Shown piece by piece: positions 7,349-12,009 of a stretch of 12,009 nt of DNA. The DNA lies in the NCBI GenBank assembly GCA_021810175.1, contig JAJZJJ010000034.1:1-12009 (forward strand), in the 5' to 3' direction. Origin of the DNA: Acidobacteriota bacterium (GTDB lineage: Bacteria > Acidobacteriota > Terriglobia > Terriglobales > Acidobacteriaceae). The position numbers were made by a program, and so were the translations under genes. The notes beneath the pieces were generated by a model that saw only the letters and a list, made by a program, of their open reading frames with translations, did no database searches and was not told where the DNA came from. Every line of letters begins with the position of its first letter. Position 1 is the stretch's first letter.

Positions 7349-9241
7349 CTAACCGTTGATCACGAATTTCAGGTCTTTCGTGCTCTCGTTGCCCAGGTTG
7401 TCATCCGCGCGAATCAGCAGATCGTACTTGCCCGGCCGGTTCAGCGTCAGCGGAGTCTTGTACTCCTGCTCCTTGCCGCCGTCGATCCGGTAATAAATCT
7501 GCTGCACGCCCGACGCATTATCCGTCGCGCCCAGGAACAGGCTGGTGCCGGTGCGGTAAACCGGCAACCCTTCTGGCCCCGACGCCGTTGTCGGCGACAG
7601 GCTGAAGTTGGCGAAGATCTTCGGTGGCGTGTTGTCCGTGATCAGCACCAGCGCCTGGTCCGTCTCCCGGTTATTCACCCGATCCGTGCTCCAGTAGCGC
7701 AGCATCCGGCGTCCTTCCGTGGCAAAGCCGAAGGGAGCCGTGTACGTCGTCGGCTCAGCCGCGCCCACCGCCTGATACTGGATCTCCTTGACCCCCGAAA
7801 GGTCGTCCGTCGCCGACAACTCGATCCGTGTCGCCTGGGTAATGTAGATATCCGAGCGCTCCCGGTACGATGGGCCAGTGATCCGATACGAGGTCGTCGG
7901 CGCCGTGATGTCCATCGTGTACGGCAGGACGGAAATGTCGCTGATGTTCCCCAGCCGGTCCGTCGCCCGATACAGCAGCTTGGCGCTCCCCGACGTTGGC
8001 GGCAAATTGAACGGCTGCCCATACGACTCGAACGGCTGCTTCTCGAACTGATACGTGATCCCCTGCACGCCGATCTTGTTATCGTGTGCCGTCAGCTTCA
8101 CCAGACTGCGTGCGGAAACATAACGCGTTCCATCCGGCGCAATATACTTGTCCCCGATCACATGCGCCTGCACCACCGGAGGCAGCCGGTCCAGATAAAA
8201 GTGCACGACATGCGCCGTCTCCTGGTTGCTCACGCGATCCACCGCGTAGTAGCTCAGCGTGTGCTCGCCATCCGGTAGCTTGCTCACTGAAACCTGTTCG
8301 TTGACCACCGGCGCGTAATCCTGATCGTCGAATCGTGCCATCACGCTGGCCACTCCGGAGAGCGCATCCGTGCTGGTGATCCGGAAATCCGCCTGGGTTG
8401 AAAGCACCTTGCCGATGGCATTGCCGGTAATCGCGTCCACCGTGTCCGGCGGCGTCAGATCCACGATGAACCGCATCGTCAGCGGCTTCTCCGCATAACC
8501 CACGTGATCCACCGCGTAATACCGCAGCGTTACCGGCTTCTCTTTGTCGAACACCAGCGCCGTCGCGTAGGGCTGCCACGCGTGATCGTCCAGCGAATAA
8601 TACGTATGCGCCACGCCGGAGAGGTTATCCTGCGAAGCCAGAGCGCATTCCAGACCTTTGCCGTAGTACGTCGTGGATGCCACCACGGCCGTCGGCGCTC
8701 CCGTGCACGTTGCTGTCGTCACCGGCGGCGCGCCGTCCGTAAAGAACTCCAGATTCACCGTCTGCTTCGTTACGTAATTGAACCAGCGAATAAACTGCTT
8801 GCCCTGGATCTCCAGCGAGATGCCCTGCTTGTTGTAGTCGGCCGTCGTCTCGTTCGACTCCGGCGCAACCCGCTTCAGCAGAAACGACGGCGCATTCGGA
8901 TCGGCCGAGGTCGCCAGCCGCACCCAGAAAGGCTTATCCATCGGCCAGTAAAGCCTGTTGGCCGCGGCGTCGACATATACCTTGTGCGGATGCGGCAGCA
9001 GCGGCGGCCCATCGGAGCCCCCGCTGGCGGAAGCCGCCTGGCCGGATTTCGAAGCTGACGTCGCTGCACTCGCCCCGGCTGTTCCCGCATGTTTCGCTGT
9101 GGCGTGGTGCGCCGGATGGACCGAAGCCGCCGGCTTTGCGCTGGGTTCGGCTGCCTTGTGGGTTTGGGCGCCGGCAATTGCGGCGAAGGATAGCGGGCAC
9201 ACCAATACGCACGCCACCAGCTGGGGAAACCGCGTGACCAT
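7349..9241 (-). CDS. Secreted OmpL47/Ig-like repeat protein (five repeats), first gene of the operon
   Basis: 630 aa. The ATG at 9241 has GGAG 6 nt upstream. Residues 1-26 are a signal peptide ending AIAGAQ. Residues 27-80 are an Ala/Ser/His/Lys-rich, probably disordered linker. Residues 86-168 are the entry module, with 'YWPMDKPFWVRLATSADPNA' then PSFLL, matching the second module of the downstream 1052-aa protein. Five repeats follow: 169-260, 261-350, 351-443, 444-535, 536-630. They show DGAPP/DLTPP/DRLPP/DITAP/DNTPP openings, 'D.LSGV' centres and closings such as RYYAVDHVGYAEK, SYYAVDRVSNQET and RADDNLGNEST. Repeat 1 carries Cys 179 and 199, a possible disulfide. There is no anchor or catalytic domain, and it ends two residues after the last strand. 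It is paralogous to the next gene. Databases may call it an Ig-like, chitobiase-C-terminal or OmpL47-type protein; its partner or ligand is unknown. Confidence 0.85.
   Translation of the reverse strand: MVTRFPQLVACVLVCPLSFAAIAGAQTHKAAEPSAKPAASVHPAHHATAKHAGTAGASAATSASKSGQAASASGGSDGPPLLPHPHKVYVDAAANRLYWPMDKPFWVRLATSADPNAPSFLLKRVAPESNETTADYNKQGISLEIQGKQFIRWFNYVTKQTVNLEFFTDGAPPVTTATCTGAPTAVVASTTYYGKGLECALASQDNLSGVAHTYYSLDDHAWQPYATALVFDKEKPVTLRYYAVDHVGYAEKPLTMRFIVDLTPPDTVDAITGNAIGKVLSTQADFRITSTDALSGVASVMARFDDQDYAPVVNEQVSVSKLPDGEHTLSYYAVDRVSNQETAHVVHFYLDRLPPVVQAHVIGDKYIAPDGTRYVSARSLVKLTAHDNKIGVQGITYQFEKQPFESYGQPFNLPPTSGSAKLLYRATDRLGNISDISVLPYTMDITAPTTSYRITGPSYRERSDIYITQATRIELSATDDLSGVKEIQYQAVGAAEPTTYTAPFGFATEGRRMLRYWSTDRVNNRETDQALVLITDNTPPKIFANFSLSPTTASGPEGLPVYRTGTSLFLGATDNASGVQQIYYRIDGGKEQEYKTPLTLNRPGKYDLLIRADDNLGNESTKDLKFVING
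7352..8737 (-). repeat. Five Ig-like repeats
   Basis: Protein-level tandem repeats of 90-95 residues filling residues 169-630 of the 630-aa protein. Several copies still share DNA, for example the segments at 8232-8262 and 8499-8530 that encode YYAVDRV/YYAVDHV closings, which suggests growth by unit duplication. Confidence 0.75.
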
Positions 9242-9297
9242 GGGATTCTCCGTGACTGCCCGCGCCGTGGGGGGAATCGGGGGCGCGGAAAGCCCAA

Positions 9298-9319
9298 GGT
9301 TTGGCGAAAGCCGAAAACC
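9298..9319 (-). other. Hairpin in the 5' leader of the repeat-protein operon
   Basis: On the minus strand GGTTT-TC-GGC-TTTC-GCC-AAACC forms a stem with a two-base bulge, midway between the candidate promoter and the ATG at 9241. It may affect mRNA stability or translation; no known riboswitch class is recognised. Confidence 0.3.
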
Positions 9320-9364
9320 AGTGGATTACTTTCGCATGATTAACTTCTGGGGGACGTCCGGGTG

Positions 9365-9394
9365 ATTATAAACGGAGGTCTTTTTTTTGCGCAA
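9365..9394 (-). promoter_or_regulatory. Candidate sigma-70-type promoter of the three-gene operon
   Basis: A perfect TATAAT (9370-9365) lies 18 nt from TTGCGC (9394-9389), with a run of eight A between them on the minus strand. It is the best promoter-like site in the window. Transcription would start near 9358 and give a leader of roughly 115 nt before ATG 9241. The -35 box matches only three of six consensus positions, so the strength is uncertain. Confidence 0.6.
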
Positions 9395-9463
9395 TTGGGA
9401 AAATGCCCGCCATCGCCTGGAAATTTGCACTTCTGGCTGATGACCGGAACAGAACGGGATCGG

Positions 9464-9904
9464 CTACCGCCGCCGCGTCCCGCTGGCATTCGCCGTCTGC
9501 GCCGCTGTTGTCGAGGTTGAACCAGCCGGCAGCGGCCGTGTCGGGCCCGACCGCACCGTCAGCACCACTCCCGCCGCCACGCACATCACGCCAATCCAGC
9601 GCTGCCACGGCACTCGCTCGCGCAGTAAAATGCGCGCCGCAATCGTATCCAGCACAAATCCCAGCGCCGTCGCCGGTACCGCCACGCTCAGCTGCGCCAC
9701 CGACAGCAGCCCCAGCAGCGCGAAAAACGAGGACGCATAACACAGCCATCCCAGAATCACCAGCCGCTGCCGGATGATCGCCCGAATCACCCCCGTCGGC
9801 CGGAAATTCGTCAGCTCCCCGCCCCGGGACATCCCTTTCGCGCACAGCACATCCCCCGACGAGCTCGCCACGACCGTAAACAGGATCAGGAGCCACTTGG
9901 TCAC
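9464..9904 (-). CDS. Half-size EamA/DMT-family membrane protein (second of pair)
   Basis: 146 aa starting at GTG 9904, whose GTGA overlaps the TGA of the gene before it. Four membrane helices are visible: KWLLILFTVVASSSGDVL, the segment LVILGWLCYASSFFALLGLL, 'LSVAVPATALGFVLDTIAAR' and WIGVMCVAAGVVLTV. This is the single four-helix EamA unit rather than the usual ten-helix, two-unit transporter. The helix 3 to 4 region aligns with its neighbour (LS.VVP.TA / GEF.L / RW.GV....G.VL..R). A 25-residue Ser/Thr/Ala tail follows helix 4 and is absent from its partner. Four-helix pairs such as ArnE/ArnF work as heterodimers that move lipid-linked sugars across the membrane. By analogy this pair may be a heterodimeric flippase or exporter; the substrate is unknown. 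The open frame extends upstream to 10066 but only inside the partner gene. Confidence 0.85.
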   Translation of the reverse strand: MTKWLLILFTVVASSSGDVLCAKGMSRGGELTNFRPTGVIRAIIRQRLVILGWLCYASSFFALLGLLSVAQLSVAVPATALGFVLDTIAARILLRERVPWQRWIGVMCVAAGVVLTVRSGPTRPLPAGSTSTTAAQTANASGTRRR

Positions 9905-10338
9905 CGCGGTATATCCTCCGGCCCCTTCGTATTCGTCGGCGTCCGCGCCACCAGCACGATCCCGCAAAAGATCAACAGCACGCCCATCCACCGCGCCAGC
10001 GCCACATGCTCCCCCAGAATGAACTCCCCCAGCAGAGTCGTCACAATGTACGAGGAAGCCGTGCATGGCACAACGAAACTCAAATCGGCCCAGCTGAACA
10101 GCGAAAGCTGCGACAGCGTGTACAGCGACGTCAGCATCACGCCGGGTATCAGAAACGGATTTCCAAGCAGGCGCTCCACGTAATGCGCCAGCGCCACATG
10201 CCCCAGCGACGGCATGTGTTCCATCGCTTCGGCCAGCAGCAAATTGCCGAAACTGTTTGCCACGACCGCAACAAAGATGAAGATCGCGGTCTTCCTGCCT
10301 CGACTGATTGGACCGCGGGAGCCGGCGTCAGCTTGCAT
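9901..10338 (-). CDS. Half-size EamA/DMT-family membrane protein (first of pair)
   Basis: 145 aa from ATG 10338, preceded by AGGAG 4 nt upstream. Four helices are visible: KTAIFIFVAVVANSFGNLLL, FLIPGVMLTSLYTLSQLSLF, SFVVPCTASSYIVTTLLGEF and WMGVLLIFCGIVLVA. A basic N-terminus (SRGRK) fits an inside start. It is nearly the same length as its downstream partner and overlaps it by GTGA, so they are probably made in equal amounts. Family and pairing resemble ArnE/ArnF and small multidrug-resistance pairs, but identity to those is not claimed. The frame stays open to an ATG at 10386 (161 aa), which is itself preceded by a purine-rich stretch; that longer version adds only a charged, non-conserved-looking extension. 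The next gene upstream, a lipid-modifying methyltransferase, is divergent, so a membrane-lipid role is possible but unproven. Confidence 0.83.
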   Translation of the reverse strand: MQADAGSRGPISRGRKTAIFIFVAVVANSFGNLLLAEAMEHMPSLGHVALAHYVERLLGNPFLIPGVMLTSLYTLSQLSLFSWADLSFVVPCTASSYIVTTLLGEFILGEHVALARWMGVLLIFCGIVLVARTPTNTKGPEDIPR

Positions 10339-10342
10339 CAGT

Positions 10343-10347
10343 CTCCT
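10343..10347 (-). promoter_or_regulatory. Shine-Dalgarno site supporting the start at 10338
   Basis: AGGAG lies 4 nt before ATG 10338-10336. The spacing is short, which keeps the alternative start at 10386 open. Confidence 0.4.
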
Positions 10348-10450
10348 ATGAACGCATTTTCTTCTCTCGCGTTGCTGTCCCTTCATTCTCTCTTCCCCCG
10401 GCCCCGACCGCCGCGCCTCTCCGGAATTTTCTGCATCTCACTCCTTCTGA

Positions 10451-10502
10451 GGCTCTTCTGCCGAGCCGAATTTGGGAAGGACCTTCGGCTGCCGGCTCTT
10501 TT
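10451..10502 (+). promoter_or_regulatory. Competing hairpins in the leader of the CFA synthase-like gene
   Basis: On the plus strand GGCTC (10451-10455) can pair with GAGCC (10463-10467). AGCCGAA (10464-10470) can pair with TTCGGCT (10484-10490). GAGCCG (10463-10468) can instead pair with CGGCTC (10493-10498), which is directly followed by TTTT. The central arm is shared, so the three stems exclude one another, as in attenuators. The same DNA also lies upstream of the divergent EamA pair. No riboswitch class is recognised. Confidence 0.35.
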
Positions 10503-10561
10503 CACCGATTTTTGCCGGAAGCGCCTCGAAATTTCCCCGGCGGGAAGCCGATAATTTGCTT

Positions 10562-11875
10562 ATGTCGCACGAGGCTCTCATCCCGGGGAAAATGGTTTAT
10601 ACCGTCCCCGTCCGTCCCAGCGACATGCTGCGCACCATCCAGTTCACGCAGTTCTTTCGCCACTATCGCGGAACCCCTTTCGCCGTCCGCACTCAGGATG
10701 GCTGGTCCTGGCTCTCGGCTGCCGCGCGGCCACCCGTCTTCACCGCCACCTTCTCCAGCCGCGATCGCCTCGACGCTGTCGTGGGCGATGCCGCCGAATC
10801 CAGCCTCGCCCGTGCCTTCCTCGATGGCGATCTCGACATCCAGGGCGATTTCTCCACCCTGCTCTCCGTTGCCGAATACACCCTGCGCCACTCCGAAGGA
10901 CTCAACGGAACCCTCGTCCACGCCCTCGGCCGCTTCAGCCTCGACCTTTCACGCCGCCTCCGCCCGGCCCGCAAATCCGCCGCGCCCAACTGGCGCACCG
11001 CCCCCTGCCCGCTGGACCTGCCCGTTAGCTTCTTTGAACCCTGGCTCGGATCCCTCCTCAGCCACGCATGTGCCTCCTTCGGCTCGGGCCACGCCGATGC
11101 CGAAGCGGGCGCCTGCCCCGATCCGGAATCCCCCAGCTTTACTCCTGCGGAGTTCACCCGCGCGCAGTTGATCTCCCTGGACCGCGTTTGCCGCGCGCTC
11201 CATATCCAGCCCGGCGATCGCCTCCTTGACATGGCCTGCGGATGGGGCGCTCTCGCCCTGCGCGCTGCCCAGGCATGGGAGGCCGATGCTCTCGGCATCG
11301 CCTCCTGCGAAGTTCAGGCCGACGCCGCCCGCGAACGCATCCTCGCCGCAGCCCGCTCCGGCAGGGAATCCATGGTGCTCACCCGCCGCTGTTCAGCCGC
11401 CGCCCGTGACCTGCGCTCCTCGCCCTTCCGCTCCGAGATCTTCGACAAGATCACCGACATCTCTCTCTTCGAGCAGGTTCCCTCGGCCGACCTTCCCGAG
11501 TACTTCACCTCCATGGCCTCCATGCTCGTTCCCGGAGGCCTGCTCCTTATCGATCGAATTACCCGCTCCGCCGGGCACCACTCGCCCAAAGTCGTACCCC
11601 TCCGCGGCGAGCTCTCCTTCGAGCCCCTCTCCCGTGAAATCGAAGCGGCCGAATCCGCCGGATTCGAGCTCATCGCCGTCGAATCGCTCCAGTCCGACTT
11701 CGACCTCACCGTCCGACTCTGGATTCGCAGCCTCCGCCGCATCTCCCGGCGCGACCTCGCCCCCGAGGTCGAACGCGCCTACCGCGCCTGGCTGCTCTGG
11801 CTGGTGGAAACCGCAGCGAACCTGCAGGCCGCCGGCCTCCATGCCCACCGCCTGCTGCTCCGCCGCGCCCGCTGA
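10562..11875 (+). CDS. Cyclopropane-fatty-acyl-phospholipid synthase-like SAM methyltransferase
   Basis: 437 aa. Family members transfer a methylene from S-adenosylmethionine to double bonds of membrane phospholipid acyl chains. The N-terminal lipid-binding part contains 'LARAFLDGDLDIQGD' (residues 83-97). The SAM-binding motif is LLDMACGWGALALRAA (221-236), where most CFA synthases have 'hLDIGCGWG'. By eye against E. coli Cfa, Cys139 is kept (SHACASF, Cys170), Glu239 is kept (SLFEQVP, Glu304) and Ile268 is kept (Ile333). His266 is replaced by Asp331 (LLIDRIT), and Tyr317 by Phe380 (SDFDLTVRLW). It is longer and more divergent between the Cys motif and the SAM motif (a Pro/Ser-rich insert at about 174-195). 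The first good start is ATG 10562, which lacks a strong Shine-Dalgarno; ATG 10592 after GGGGAAA is an alternative. It converges on a histidine kinase gene with 15 bp between stops. Membership of the family is clear; true CFA activity is less sure. Confidence 0.85.
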   Translation: MSHEALIPGKMVYTVPVRPSDMLRTIQFTQFFRHYRGTPFAVRTQDGWSWLSAAARPPVFTATFSSRDRLDAVVGDAAESSLARAFLDGDLDIQGDFSTLLSVAEYTLRHSEGLNGTLVHALGRFSLDLSRRLRPARKSAAPNWRTAPCPLDLPVSFFEPWLGSLLSHACASFGSGHADAEAGACPDPESPSFTPAEFTRAQLISLDRVCRALHIQPGDRLLDMACGWGALALRAAQAWEADALGIASCEVQADAARERILAAARSGRESMVLTRRCSAAARDLRSSPFRSEIFDKITDISLFEQVPSADLPEYFTSMASMLVPGGLLLIDRITRSAGHHSPKVVPLRGELSFEPLSREIEAAESAGFELIAVESLQSDFDLTVRLWIRSLRRISRRDLAPEVERAYRAWLLWLVETAANLQAAGLHAHRLLLRRAR

Positions 11876-11890
11876 TCGGTTCATTCCGCC

Positions 11891-12009
11891 CTAATCCATC
11901 TCCGCGGGCAGAAACAAGGTGAATACCGTCCCGTGCCGATCCGTCCGCTGACCGCTGCAAACCGTCAGCCGCCCCTGGTGCCGGCTCACAATCTCCGCCG
12001 AGATCCACA
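11891..12009 (-). CDS. Histidine kinase, C-terminal end only (cut by right edge)
   Basis: Only the last 38 codons and the TAG (11893-11891) are in the window. The readable peptide, with 'ISAEIVSRHQGRLTV' followed by 'DRHGTVFTLFLP', is the closing part of a HATPase_c domain: the helix after the G1 region ('ISK.IVE.HGG.I.V') and the final 'G.GT.F.F.LP' strand. Full-length proteins of this type are membrane or cytoplasmic sensor kinases that phosphorylate a response regulator. Which sensor domain and regulator belong to it cannot be seen. The stops of this gene and the methyltransferase gene are 15 bp apart and face each other, leaving no room for separate terminators. Confidence 0.72.
   Translation of the reverse strand, partial: WISAEIVSRHQGRLTVCSGQRTDRHGTVFTLFLPAEMD

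Noticed and set aside
4212..8737. Tandem repeats considered as a CRISPR array or DNA satellite
   Set aside because: Periodicity is about 270-290 bp, the copies are conserved mainly at protein level and lie inside open frames. There are no short identical repeats with unique spacers.
9905..10066. Extension of the second EamA protein upstream of 9904
   Set aside because: It overlaps the partner gene in another frame, and the GTG at 9904 directly precedes the first membrane helix.
11706..12008. Minus-strand 100-aa open frame at the right edge
   Set aside because: It crosses the end of the methyltransferase gene and is low complexity. The neighbouring frame gives a clear histidine-kinase ending instead.

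Overview
The window is GC-rich (about 60% by eye) and reads like a chromosomal segment of an Acidobacteriota soil bacterium of the Terriglobia/Acidobacteriaceae type. The reasons are an OprB-type porin, a 'three-Y' sensor-like protein, very long secreted Ig-repeat proteins, and the general codon style. This is a judgement from gene content; no 16S or marker gene is present.

Layout, left to right. (1) 1-126 is the terminal part of an IS66-family insertion sequence, with its GTAAGCG end at 126 and the first 23 codons of tnpA running off the left edge. (2) 327-1538 (-) encodes an OprB-type carbohydrate-selective outer-membrane porin. (3) 1909-2310 (-) encodes a small secreted protein of unknown function. 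(4) 2437-9241 (-) is a tight three-gene operon. In transcription order it encodes a 630-aa and a 1052-aa secreted protein built from OmpL47/Ig-like repeats, then a 582-aa beta-propeller plus Y_Y_Y protein. That last protein has membrane helices but no kinase or other recognised output domain. The spacings are 8 bp and an ATGA overlap, and a consensus-like promoter lies near 9365-9394. (5) 9464-10338 (-) encodes two half-size EamA/DMT-type membrane proteins overlapping by GTGA, probably partners. (6) 10562-11875 (+) is a divergently transcribed cyclopropane-fatty-acyl-phospholipid synthase-like methyltransferase. (7) 11891-12009 (-) is the C-terminal tail of a histidine kinase cut by the right edge.

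The theme is the cell envelope: sugar entry (porin), secreted or surface repeat proteins with a membrane partner, small membrane transporters and lipid modification. The most unusual part is the three-gene operon. The large repeat protein looks like a head-to-tail fusion of two copies of the architecture seen in its smaller neighbour, and the third protein keeps the sensing half of a hybrid two-component sensor without a kinase. The idea that the three form one envelope complex is inference from gene order only.

No tRNA, rRNA or CRISPR array was seen. The many long plus-strand open frames across 400-9100 are antisense shadows of the GC-rich minus-strand genes.
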